Shown one piece after another: positions 1-7,867 of a stretch of 64,000 nucleotides of DNA; positions within the stretch are counted from its first letter, which is position 1, and the number at the start of each line of letters is the position of its first letter. The notes below the pieces were generated by a model. The model did no database searches. It saw only the letters and a program-made list of their open reading frames with translations, and had not been told where the DNA came from. The stretch is from an uncultured Croceitalea sp. (GTDB lineage: Bacteria; Bacteroidota; Bacteroidia; Flavobacteriales; Flavobacteriaceae): assembly GCA_947494805.1 (NCBI GenBank), contig CANLWK010000006.1, forward strand, positions 1-64,000, in the 5' to 3' direction. The position numbers and the translations under genes were made by a program.

Positions 1-199
1 AACAAACATAAATCCTGGGCTTTCAACGCTCCGACCCGCACATTGCTCACGCAATGTCGTGCGTAGCCCTCTCGTTGTACACAAGCTCTGAAAAGCCAAC
101 CGCGCAGTCAAGCACATTTCATTTTTTTCGTGCCTCAAAAAATAAAAAGAGCTTGCCTTTTTCCATCGCCACCGAAATAGGAAATATCAGAATATTTAT
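1..199. other. Non-coding left flank, probable end of a preceding cassette site
   Basis: No plausible gene lies here. At 74-82 sits GTTGTACAC, whose exact inverse GTGTACAAC occurs at 5660-5668 after the restriction-modification genes. I read 74 as the start of a cassette-like unit and 1-73, which contains an inverted repeat around CATTGC/GCAATG, as the tail of the site that closed the previous unit. The window begins inside this element, so its left end cannot be seen. Confidence 0.4.
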
Positions 200-221
200 T
201 ATATTTGTCAAATACTGACAA
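200..221 (+). promoter_or_regulatory. Promoter -7 box overlapping a palindromic operator
   Basis: TATATTTG at 200-207 matches the Bacteroidota -7 consensus TAnnTTTG. Overlapping it is a perfect 6-bp inverted repeat, TTGTCA (205-210) and TGACAA (216-221), separated by 5 bp. An inverted repeat at the transcription start of an Xre-type regulator that precedes restriction and methylation genes is the usual arrangement for autoregulation by a controller protein. This also places the start of the first gene at the ATG at 241 rather than the upstream TTG at 205, which lies inside the promoter. Confidence 0.55.
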
Positions 222-240
222 GTCTAAATATTCAAGTCAA

Positions 241-567
241 ATGAAACAATATTTCGGAGAATACATCAGGAATTTAAGAACAGAAAAAGGACTTACTTTA
301 ACCCAATTAGGTGCAAAACTTGATTTAGATTCTGCAAATCTTAGCAAAATTGAAAATGGAAAAAGAGAGTTTGATGAAAAAAGACTTGAATTACTAGCTT
401 CTGTTTTCGGTCTCGATATCGAACACTTAAAAACTGAATTTTTTAGTGAACTCTTTGCTAAAAAAATATATGAAACCAATTGCTCTACTGAAGTTCTCAA
501 TGTTGCGGAAGAAAAAGTAAAATACTATAGAGAACAAAATGTAAAACAAGGAAAACTTAAATTATAG
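241..567 (+). CDS. Xre-family regulator, controller-like protein of the R-M module
   Basis: 108-residue protein beginning MKQYFGEYI. Residues about 5-60 form a Cro/C1 helix-turn-helix (RTEKGLTLTQLG followed by DSANLSKIENG, the recognition helix). The remaining C-terminal half is charged and helical and longer than in minimal controller proteins of about 80 residues. It lies directly before the endonuclease/methylase gene (stop TAG then ATG with no gap). The palindrome at 205-221 is a likely binding site. By analogy with C proteins it would time expression of the restriction genes; that role is inferred from position. The ATG at 241 is preferred because the -7 box ends at 207. Confidence 0.75.
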   Translation: MKQYFGEYIRNLRTEKGLTLTQLGAKLDLDSANLSKIENGKREFDEKRLELLASVFGLDIEHLKTEFFSELFAKKIYETNCSTEVLNVAEEKVKYYREQNVKQGKLKL

Positions 568-3500
568 ATGTCTGTAAGAAAAGAACAATTAGCTGAATTG
601 GTTCAAAGATACCAAGCCTTCAAAGAAGAGGGACGTCTAGATTTAAGCTCTGAGGAAACTATAAGAACTTGGATTAATGAATTTCTTTCAATCTTCGATT
701 GGGATGTAATGGACACATCACAAGTACTTCAAGAGAAAGTTTTATCAAGGGAAGAAAAAGAAAGATTAGAAGAAATTGACTCAACTTCTACTCGACCAGA
801 TTACACTTTTAAAATAGGAAATCAAAAACTTACTTTTCTTGATGCTAAAGCAGTTTCAGTTAATATTGAAACAAGTATTTCTTCTGCTTTTCAAATAAAA
901 TCTTATGGTTGGTCAATTTCTGGTTCTTGTACATTCTTGACAAATTTCGAAGAATTTGCAATTTATGATTGTACTTATATTCCGAACCAAGAACAGCCAG
1001 CGAACTTAGGCAGAACCTATTTAAAAATAGAAGATTATGTTGATAATTTTGATGTTTTAGAAACACATCTTCTTAAATCTAATATTCTAAACGGAACCCT
1101 TGAAAAACTTTATTCAAACACTCTTAAAAATGTAAGTAGTGTTCAAAAATTATCACCTGACTTAGTTTTTGCTGAGGAGCTTTCAAAATTTAGGCTATCG
1201 CTGGCTACAAATATTGTAGAAAACAATAGCGACCTGATTAGCAATAATGCTGAGCTATTAGCATATCTCACACAAGTAATTATCAATCGTATAATATTTA
1301 TTAGAATTTGTGAGGCAAGAAGAATTGAAAGAGATGGGTTGTTACTAACCTTTCTGGAAACAGATTTTTGGACTGAATTCAAAAACTCATCTTACAATGA
1401 TTTTTTCGAACATTATGATGGACCTCTTTTTGATAGAATAAGTGATATCCAAGAACTAGAAATAGACAACGAAATTATTAAGGAATTAATAGATAAACTT
1501 TATTATCCTTCACCTTACAGATTTGAAGTTATTCCAACCAAACTTTTAAGTGACATTTATGAAATTTTCTTGTCAAAAAAACTTATAATTGAAGATGGAG
1601 AAGTTTCTGAGAAACTAAAACTCGAATATATTAAAACTAATGGAGCAATAAGTACGCCTCAATATTTAGTTCAAGATTTACTAAAGAGAACCATCGTTAA
1701 AGAAAGTCTATTAGAAAGAGGGCTTGAAAGTATTTCAGACACTAAAATTTTAGATTTTGCTTGCGGTAGTGGAATTTTTCTTATTGAGACTTTCGATTAT
1801 TTACAAGAAATTTTCATCGATTACTACAAAGAAAATCCATCCGAAGACTTTAGTGATTTCTTTTTTCAGAACTCTGATTTAACAACCCTAACTATTTCTG
1901 GAAAAAGGCATCTAATCTCAAATTGTATTTTTGGAGTTGACATTGACCCAGAAGCTGTTGAAGTTGCTCGAATGTCATTATCACTTAAGATTGTTGATAG
2001 TTCCGAATTGTATGAAAATTATCAAGAAATTGGAGTTTTTGGTAATCAAATTTTAAATAACGTTGGAAACAATATTAAATGTGGGAACACACTAGTTTCA
2101 ACGGACATTACTGTAAAATATCCATTAATTGTTTCAGACGAACCGCAACTTTTTAGAACAAATGCTTTTGACTATAATAGTGAGAATGGTTTTTCTGAAA
2201 TTTTTGATACCAAAGGTGGTTTTGACTATATAGTTGGTAATCCACCTTATGTTGAAGTGAAAAATTATAATGTAGAATATCCTTTTATGCATCAATACAT
2301 AAAAGAGGAATATGAAACTACAAAAAATGGGAAAATTGATTTAGCAGTAGCATTTGTGGAGCGAGCAATTTCAATTTTAAATGAGAGAGGAAAACTAGGG
2401 TTAATTGTTCAAAGGAGATTTTTCAAGACCGATTACGGGAAAAAAATTCGTGAATATATTAGTTCTAGAAACTTGCTTTCTCAGGTTATAGAGTTTGAAA
2501 ATTCAAATATATTTCCAAATAGGATAACCTATATAGCAACTCTTATTCTAGATAAAGTCAGACCAGAGAATATTTCATTCTTAAAAATTGATTCTGACTT
2601 AGAAGAAATCCCTTCTACATTGAGGAGTATTCAACCTTTTGAAAATGATGACACTCAGTTTTCCACAATACCTTCTAGTGGGCTAAATCAAAATCCTTGG
2701 AATTTCGAAGATGCTGATTTGCTTGCAGTAAAAACTTTGCTTTTAGAAAACCACGGAAAATTTGGGGATTTTGCAAAAGTTAAAGTAGGCATTCAAGTCC
2801 TTTGGGATAGAGCTTATCATATTAAAGTAACATCAATAAATGATGACGGAACAATTACAGGAAGCACGCATCTTGAAGAAGATATTACTATAGAGATGGA
2901 TGCTTGTCGTCCTTTAATGGTCAATGAAAAATTTTATCCTTTTTGTAATGACGAAACATCTACTTATGTAATTTTCCCTTATGATACATCATTAGATGAA
3001 AACACACCTATTCCATTCTCAGAATTTAACGAACGATTTTCATTAGCTGGTCAATATCTTACAAGGCATAAGGATGAAATAACTAGTAATGTAGAAACTT
3101 GTGATGGAGAGGAAAATTGGCATCAATTTACAAGAGTTCAAAATCATAAAGCAGTTTACCCTAAAGTCTTACTGCCTATGACCGCAAATGACACATACGC
3201 TACAGTAACGCAGAACCCTTTAAATTACTGCGATAATGCTAATATGTTTTTCATTGATATTCCAGAAAAAAGTGAAAATAATTTATTTGCAGTTTCTGGA
3301 ATAGTTAACTCGACTTTATTTTCTGTTTTAGCAAGGTCAATCGCATTAAGTCAACAAAATGGGTATTTTAAATTTAACAAGCAGTTTATTGAACCAATTC
3401 CATTTCCTAGAGAAAATTTCAATACTAATACTGCCTTAGTAAACGAAATTTCGGAAATATCAATTAGTATTAAACAAACACAGGAACGATATAGAAGTTC

Positions 3501-3663
3501 TTCACCAAGACAAAAGGCCACTTTAAAGAATTTGCTTAATACCTATTGGTCTAGTCTTGATAATAAAGTCTACGAGTTATATGAATTGACCAATGACCAA
3601 GTTTCGTTTTTCAATGAAAGAGGAAGAAATATAAACAGGATAGAAATACTTGATAGATTATGA
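568..3663 (+). CDS. Type IIG (Eco57I-like) restriction endonuclease/adenine methyltransferase fusion
   Basis: 1031 residues. The N-terminal part carries a PD-(D/E)xK-type nuclease pattern, P77-D78 followed by D92-A-K94. The middle is an N6-adenine methyltransferase: SAM motif around D396-G402 (DFACGSG) and catalytic NPPY at 558-561. The C-terminal third, with repeated stretches of a TaqI/Eco57I-type target recognition domain, should set the DNA sequence recognised. Such enzymes cut and methylate at a distance from an asymmetric site. The gene starts immediately after the regulator stop and overlaps the second methylase by 4 bp (ATGA), so the three are one transcript. Strong AT bias suggests acquisition. 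The recognition sequence cannot be predicted. Confidence 0.85.
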   Translation: MSVRKEQLAELVQRYQAFKEEGRLDLSSEETIRTWINEFLSIFDWDVMDTSQVLQEKVLSREEKERLEEIDSTSTRPDYTFKIGNQKLTFLDAKAVSVNIETSISSAFQIKSYGWSISGSCTFLTNFEEFAIYDCTYIPNQEQPANLGRTYLKIEDYVDNFDVLETHLLKSNILNGTLEKLYSNTLKNVSSVQKLSPDLVFAEELSKFRLSLATNIVENNSDLISNNAELLAYLTQVIINRIIFIRICEARRIERDGLLLTFLETDFWTEFKNSSYNDFFEHYDGPLFDRISDIQELEIDNEIIKELIDKLYYPSPYRFEVIPTKLLSDIYEIFLSKKLIIEDGEVSEKLKLEYIKTNGAISTPQYLVQDLLKRTIVKESLLERGLESISDTKILDFACGSGIFLIETFDYLQEIFIDYYKENPSEDFSDFFFQNSDLTTLTISGKRHLISNCIFGVDIDPEAVEVARMSLSLKIVDSSELYENYQEIGVFGNQILNNVGNNIKCGNTLVSTDITVKYPLIVSDEPQLFRTNAFDYNSENGFSEIFDTKGGFDYIVGNPPYVEVKNYNVEYPFMHQYIKEEYETTKNGKIDLAVAFVERAISILNERGKLGLIVQRRFFKTDYGKKIREYISSRNLLSQVIEFENSNIFPNRITYIATLILDKVRPENISFLKIDSDLEEIPSTLRSIQPFENDDTQFSTIPSSGLNQNPWNFEDADLLAVKTLLLENHGKFGDFAKVKVGIQVLWDRAYHIKVTSINDDGTITGSTHLEEDITIEMDACRPLMVNEKFYPFCNDETSTYVIFPYDTSLDENTPIPFSEFNERFSLAGQYLTRHKDEITSNVETCDGEENWHQFTRVQNHKAVYPKVLLPMTANDTYATVTQNPLNYCDNANMFFIDIPEKSENNLFAVSGIVNSTLFSVLARSIALSQQNGYFKFNKQFIEPIPFPRENFNTNTALVNEISEISISIKQTQERYRSSSPRQKATLKNLLNTYWSSLDNKVYELYELTNDQVSFFNERGRNINRIEILDRL

Positions 3664-5552
3664 TTAATAAAGAAATATCAAAATTTCTAAATGACTTATC
3701 TGACAACTTATCAATTGTCAATAAGTTAATTATTGGAGCTTATCTTAAATTTAATGACATTGAAATTAAAAACAATAAGTTAATTCTCTCTTGTATACAG
3801 GGTAATGACAAGGAAACAGTTGACACCTTTATTGATTTAATAAAACTTAGGAATAGAAAATTTGATTTTGAAGATGTTATTCATTTGTTTGAAACCAGTA
3901 TACCTAAGAAAGATATTTCAGTAAATGGAGCTGTTTACACGCCTCATTTTATAAAAGATTATATAGTTAAAGAAACACTCACCAAAATTAAAAATTTTGA
4001 TTCACCTGATTTAAAAGTTGCAGATATCGCTTGTGGAACTGGAGCATTCCTCTATACAGTAGCACAAGAAATAAAGTTGAAGTCGAACAAAAGTTATTTT
4101 GATATTTTCAAACAAAATATATATGGTCTTGATATTTCTGATTACACAATTACTAGAGCAAAAATTTTACTCTCACTCTTAGCACTTTCCAATGGAGAAG
4201 ATGAAGAAGAATTTCACTTTAATTTAATGGTTGGAAATGCTCTAGAATTCAATTGGAATAAAAAAATAAAAAAGTTTACTGGTTTCGATGTTGTTTTAGG
4301 TAATCCACCTTATGTTCGAGCGAAAAATTTAAGTGAAGAAACTAAATCACTATTGTCAAATTGGGAAGTCACAAAAACTGGAAATCCAGATTTGTACATT
4401 CCCTTTTTTGAAATAGGTCTTAAGTATTTAAAACCAAGTGGAATTCTTAGTTATATAACTGTAAATACTTTTAAGAGAAGTGTTAATGCACGTAATCTTC
4501 GAGAGTATTTTAAAACTAATCTTTTTGATTTAAAAATAATAGATTTTGGTAGTTCTCAAATATTTGCAAATAAATCTACCTATACCTGCATTGTATTTAT
4601 TGAAAAACAAAAATCAAATGAAGTTAAATACCAAAAAATTAGTGCTAAAGATTTTATAAACAAAAATCTAAAAGACTTTACTCATATCAATTACAATCTA
4701 TTAAATACAAAAAAGGGTTGGATTTTAAATAAACCTGATGTTTTAAAAAATATAAATAAAATTGAAAATATTGGTATTCCTTTAGGAGACAAATACCCAA
4801 TTAGAAATGGTTTAGCAACATTAAGTAATGATATTTTCATATTTAAGCCTGTTGATGAGGATGAAAATTATTATTACCATCAAAATGGAAAGCTTCATAA
4901 AATTGAAAAAGGTATTTGTCGAGATGTCATTAAACCTAATAGACTAAAGACAGAATCCGAGATTCCTTTATTGAAAGAACAAATAATCTTTCCATATTAT
5001 CAAGACAATTTTCAAGCAAATAATTTCGACTATAAACCGAATAAAAAAATCGTGTTTGAAGAAGAATACTTCGAAGAAAACTTCCCTGAAGCATACAAGT
5101 ATTTGAAAGAGAACAAAGTTCAGTTATTAAATAGAGATAAAGGAAAAAAAACGAAGTATAAATGGTTTGAATTTGGTAGAACGCAAGCACTGAATGATTC
5201 TGGTAAAAAGTTACTATTTCCTTATATGGCTGGACAACCTTATTTTGTTTATACAGACCAAGAAGACTTATTACTTTATGCTGGATATGCAGTATATTTT
5301 GACTCGGAACGTGAACTAAAAGTATTAAAGCGAATTTTAGAATCTAAAGTGTTTTGGTATTACATTAAAAAAACCAGTAAACCATATTCAGGAAATTATT
5401 TTGCTTTAGCTAAAAATTATGTAAAGGATTTTGGAATTTGTAGTTTGAATGAAAATGAGAAGAATTTTTTACTAAATACTGATTCGTCTGAAGAAAGAAA
5501 TAACTTCCTTTTCGAAAAATATAGAATAAATCCGAAAGTATTAGCGGAATAA
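3660..5552 (+). CDS. Eco57I-like DNA adenine methyltransferase, partner of the type IIG enzyme
   Basis: 630 residues with SAM motif DIACGTG (122-128), catalytic NPPY (215-218), a TP-rich pre-motif (VYTPHFIKDYI) and a long C-terminal recognition domain ending in a TaqI-type specificity region (SGNYFALAKNYV). It lacks a visible nuclease motif. A second stand-alone methylase next to a type IIG fusion usually protects the other strand of an asymmetric site; that is inference. The start overlaps the preceding stop by 4 bp. The gene is followed, 107 bp after its stop, by the inverted core that closes the cassette-like unit. Confidence 0.85.
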   Translation: MINKEISKFLNDLSDNLSIVNKLIIGAYLKFNDIEIKNNKLILSCIQGNDKETVDTFIDLIKLRNRKFDFEDVIHLFETSIPKKDISVNGAVYTPHFIKDYIVKETLTKIKNFDSPDLKVADIACGTGAFLYTVAQEIKLKSNKSYFDIFKQNIYGLDISDYTITRAKILLSLLALSNGEDEEEFHFNLMVGNALEFNWNKKIKKFTGFDVVLGNPPYVRAKNLSEETKSLLSNWEVTKTGNPDLYIPFFEIGLKYLKPSGILSYITVNTFKRSVNARNLREYFKTNLFDLKIIDFGSSQIFANKSTYTCIVFIEKQKSNEVKYQKISAKDFINKNLKDFTHINYNLLNTKKGWILNKPDVLKNINKIENIGIPLGDKYPIRNGLATLSNDIFIFKPVDEDENYYYHQNGKLHKIEKGICRDVIKPNRLKTESEIPLLKEQIIFPYYQDNFQANNFDYKPNKKIVFEEEYFEENFPEAYKYLKENKVQLLNRDKGKKTKYKWFEFGRTQALNDSGKKLLFPYMAGQPYFVYTDQEDLLLYAGYAVYFDSERELKVLKRILESKVFWYYIKKTSKPYSGNYFALAKNYVKDFGICSLNENEKNFLLNTDSSEERNNFLFEKYRINPKVLAE

Positions 5553-5659
5553 GCCAACGCTTAAAGCCATACACATTTACAGTCGCATCATCCAGGCTTC
5601 ACCAAAACTGTAAAAGAGTATGTCTTAGCCAACGCTAGCTAGTTTACGGAAAAAAGCCA

Positions 5660-5784
5660 GTGTACAACAACATATATAAAAAATAGCGGTTTAATCGCTT
5701 AATCGAAAGAAAATGAATAAATTAAAGGTCTGTTATAATCCGAAAAGTTAGTGTGTAAAATCCGCTACTTTTCATATACAAGAC
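5660..5784 (+). repeat. attC-like foldable site A after the R-M genes
   Basis: Starts with core GTGTACAAC (5660-5668), inverse of 74-82. The arm at 5671-5689 (CATATATAAAAAATAGCGG) pairs imperfectly with 5762-5780, giving a stem of about 19 bp with a variable 70-bp loop region containing GCTTAATCGAAAG. The length (125 bp) and layout match site B at 6655-6782, and both abut a unit starting CGATGRTG. Layout is that of an integron attC; family assignment needs a structural search. Confidence 0.5.
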
Positions 5785-6032
5785 CGATGATGTCGAATAC
5801 GCCTGCGGCGTACTTTTAACTGCGACGCTATCGCGCCAGTGCAGCCAAAAGCAAGTCGACATCATCGCCGCGCTCTGTCAGATTGCCAAAACCGTAGGAT
5901 AAGGGACTTGCTTGTCAAAATCGCCGCTACGGCTCAACTACTCAACATATCAGGACGCTAAATGCAATCTGGTCGTCCAATTTTAATCCCAATACCGCAA
6001 AATACAGCAAGGAAACGTCCGCTGGCGCGGAC
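5785..6032 (+). repeat. Gene-less cassette-like unit, copy 1
   Basis: Begins with CGATGATGTCGA (5785-5796), whose perfect 12-bp inverse lies at 5856-5867, with no gene between. Then follows a stretch of about 150 bp (5881-6031) that is repeated at 6931-7082 with clear, roughly 80 percent by-eye similarity and shared blocks such as GACGCTAAATGCAATCTGG. It ends in a perfect hairpin, GTCCGC-TGGC-GCGGAC (6017-6032). A short GC-rich hairpin at 5799-5811 (ACGCC/GGCGT) is also shared in part with copy 2. Confidence 0.55.
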
Positions 6033-6041
6033 TCCTTGGCG

Positions 6042-6088
6042 AACAATGACATGTGAGAATACGGAAGCCCCATTCACATATCATTGTT
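6042..6088. repeat. Hairpin in the 5553-6176 intergenic region
   Basis: Arms AACAATGACATGTGA (6042-6056) and TCACATATCATTGTT (6074-6088) match at 14 of 15 positions. It lies between gene-less unit 1 and the GTT core at 6142. It may be the stem of another cassette site. No T-tract follows that would make it a clear terminator. Apart from the repeats listed, 5553-6176 holds no gene that I can support. Confidence 0.5.
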
Positions 6089-6176
6089 AAAAGGATTTTG
6101 CTATATTTCCTTAAAATAAGCCGGACTTCACTTAGCGAGGCGTTGTAGCACATTAAACCAAAATCGCGTGAAAAGA

Positions 6177-6653
6177 ATGAATACCTACATAATCTTCGGA
6201 GTTTTAGTATTAATAGCAATATTGGCATTGATTAGTTGGAATTCAAAACGTAACTCAAACACACACGGAATTGCTGAAAATAAGACTGAATTGCGGAATC
6301 TCGAAGTCCGACAAGAAAAACGAGATTTAAAACTTACTGTCTCTTATGACTATGGAGAAATCACAAAAACCATATCTGAAAAAGCGACAGCGGAAATAAT
6401 AAAAAGCACGATGGAATCAACAAATTGGAATGAATTCCACATTGTGCAACTAGAAGATGAAAATGGAAATGGATATAAAGCTTTGCACGTAAGCGGAAGT
6501 TTAAGCGATGACGGATTAGCTTCTGGATTTGTGACAGACGATGACCATATTTTATTGGTAAAACCATTAAAAACAGTTGAACAAATGACTGAAATTCTTC
6601 TTGACTATTTGAAAGGAGAAGAAATTTGGCGGAATAAATATGAATATAAATAA
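6177..6653 (+). CDS. Hypothetical membrane-anchored protein of a cassette-like unit
   Basis: 158 residues from the ATG at 6177 (an in-frame GTG lies at 6168). A single N-terminal transmembrane segment (about residues 3-21, rich in I, L and V) is followed by a hydrophilic domain of about 130 residues that would face the periplasm. No domain was recognised. The C-terminal half (HIVQLEDENGNGYKALHVSGS) looks like a small alpha/beta fold. The stop lies two bases before the closing core of the cassette-like unit, so the gene fills the unit. Function unknown. Confidence 0.6.
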   Translation: MNTYIIFGVLVLIAILALISWNSKRNSNTHGIAENKTELRNLEVRQEKRDLKLTVSYDYGEITKTISEKATAEIIKSTMESTNWNEFHIVQLEDENGNGYKALHVSGSLSDDGLASGFVTDDDHILLVKPLKTVEQMTEILLDYLKGEEIWRNKYEYK

Positions 6654-6654
6654 C

Positions 6655-6782
6655 GTGCTACAACAATGTATAACCGCAATTACGGCGGATTCGACTACGT
6701 CCGAATCCATTCATACTTTAAAAACGTTGGTGCATCATTAAAAATTAGTAATTTAAACCCGTAACTGACGGTTATACGAAAC
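6655..6782 (+). repeat. attC-like foldable site B
   Basis: After core GTGCTACAAC, the arm at 6667-6685 (TGTATAACCGCAATTACGG) pairs with 6759-6778, with one bulge; inside lies a second inverted pair (GGATTCG/CGAATCC, about 6686-6712). Length 128 bp, nearly equal to site A. The segment TTAGTAATTTAAACCC (about 6745-6760) recurs in altered form near 13206. Confidence 0.5.
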
Positions 6783-7082
6783 CGATGGTGCAGCATTATT
6801 CATTATTGTTTATTGTTTTTTAAGGTATTCATGTGTTCGCTACGCTCGGGACGCCTGCGGCGAACAAAATTGCTCCATGCTTCGCATTCCCGCCCTTTTG
6901 CAAGGCTGCCCCATCGAGAGGGCTACACCAAATTGCCAGAACCGTAGGATGAGCGACCACCTTGTAAAGAACGCCGCTCGGCGAAATAAACGCAGCACAT
7001 CAAGACGCTAAATGCAATCTGGTACGTCTAATTTTAATCCCAATACCCCAAAATACAGCAAGGAAACGTCCGCTGGCGCGGA
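6783..7082 (+). repeat. Gene-less cassette-like unit, copy 2
   Basis: Begins CGATGGTGCAGC (6783-6794) with a near-perfect inverse at 6905-6916 (GCTGCCCCATCG, 11 of 12), then a block at 6931-7082 repeating 5881-6031. No ORF of note inside. With copy 1 it shows that the same unit occurs twice, each time directly behind an attC-like site. The rest of the interval to 7197 shows nothing recognisable. Confidence 0.5.
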
Positions 7083-7197
7083 GTTGGAGTTCATTTAATA
7101 ACAGATTAAAGTTGAGATACGATGTTTCAACAGAATAAGAAGTAAAATCTTGATTAGTTGTTGGATATTGCCATAGTCAAACCTAATACAACTAATT

Positions 7198-7743
7198 ATG
7201 AAAACAAAAACTCTCTGCCTAATCGGATTAGTATTTTTCGTTGCAAGTTATGTCTTCTTTTCACAAGGTTCATTGAGTGAGCAAAAGCATATCGACTTAG
7301 CGCATTGGTTAAATTTGATTGGAGCAGTTCTACTCTATTCATTTAATAATGTCTTCCCTAAGAACAAATTGAATTCAATAGCAACAATTATAACGACTTT
7401 AGGGGTTATTGCACACATTGGACTTTGCACAATTGATTTTATAATGTGGAGCTTCGGAAACGATGATATTGGGCGTAACCAATTAAGCGAAAAAATAAGT
7501 GACACGGCCTCAATTCTTTATCCATTTATAATAATTGGGCCTTCTTTTCTTTTTATTGGCTTAGCCATGCATGCTTTGAATTTTATAAAGACCAATCTTG
7601 TAAGTTCTTTAATGGTAATAATAGGGGGGCCATTTGTGGGAATTTCATATTTCATATGGAATAATGGTACTTTAATGTTAGTAAGTTGTATAATTTTCGC
7701 TGGTGGGCTGGCACTTCTATTGTTCAGAAATGAAATGAAATGA
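7198..7743 (+). CDS. Hypothetical multi-pass membrane protein
   Basis: 181 residues with about six hydrophobic segments (near residues 5-22, 36-50, 60-82, 105-127, 133-153 and 157-176) and short loops; almost entirely membrane embedded. No catalytic motif or family recognised. A core-like GTTACAAC occurs just after the stop (about 7762), but I found no convincing inverse upstream, so membership in the cassette array is unproven. ATG start at 7198. Confidence 0.6.
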   Translation: MKTKTLCLIGLVFFVASYVFFSQGSLSEQKHIDLAHWLNLIGAVLLYSFNNVFPKNKLNSIATIITTLGVIAHIGLCTIDFIMWSFGNDDIGRNQLSEKISDTASILYPFIIIGPSFLFIGLAMHALNFIKTNLVSSLMVIIGGPFVGISYFIWNNGTLMLVSCIIFAGGLALLLFRNEMK

Positions 7744-7867
7744 AAATAAAGCAGAAAAACGAGTTACAACAAAGAACTGAGTTAAAAAGCAAAGGTTTTT
7801 AACTTAATCTCGATACATGTTTTTCTACCTTTAAGCGGAAGGATTTGCCGTTACCTCCAATTTTAAA

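Larger units (their letters stand above)
74..5784 (+). mobile_element. Cassette-like unit carrying a restriction-modification module
   Basis: The unit opens with GTTGTACAC (74-82) and closes after the genes with its perfect 9-bp inverse (5660-5668), followed by a foldable 125-bp tail. In integron cassettes the core at the 5' end (G/TTRRRY) is complementary to the RYYYAAC core at the start of the 3' attC, so the same logic fits, although the core here (GTTGTAC) is not a perfect GTTRRRY. The size, 5.7 kb with three genes, is far above the usual single-gene cassette. The content is strongly AT-rich compared with the genes from 14 kb onward. No integrase is in the window. Assignment as an integron-type cassette is inference. 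Confidence 0.5.
6142..6782 (+). mobile_element. Single-gene cassette-like unit
   Basis: Opens with GTTGTAGCAC (6142-6151) and closes with the perfect 10-bp inverse GTGCTACAAC (6655-6664), two bases after the stop codon of the only gene, followed by foldable site B. This is the tightest example of the cassette pattern in the window: short leader, one ORF, terminal site. Confidence 0.55.

Noticed and set aside
205-240. TTG start giving a 12-residue longer Xre protein
   Set aside because: The TTG lies within the -7 box TATATTTG, so it would not be in the transcript.
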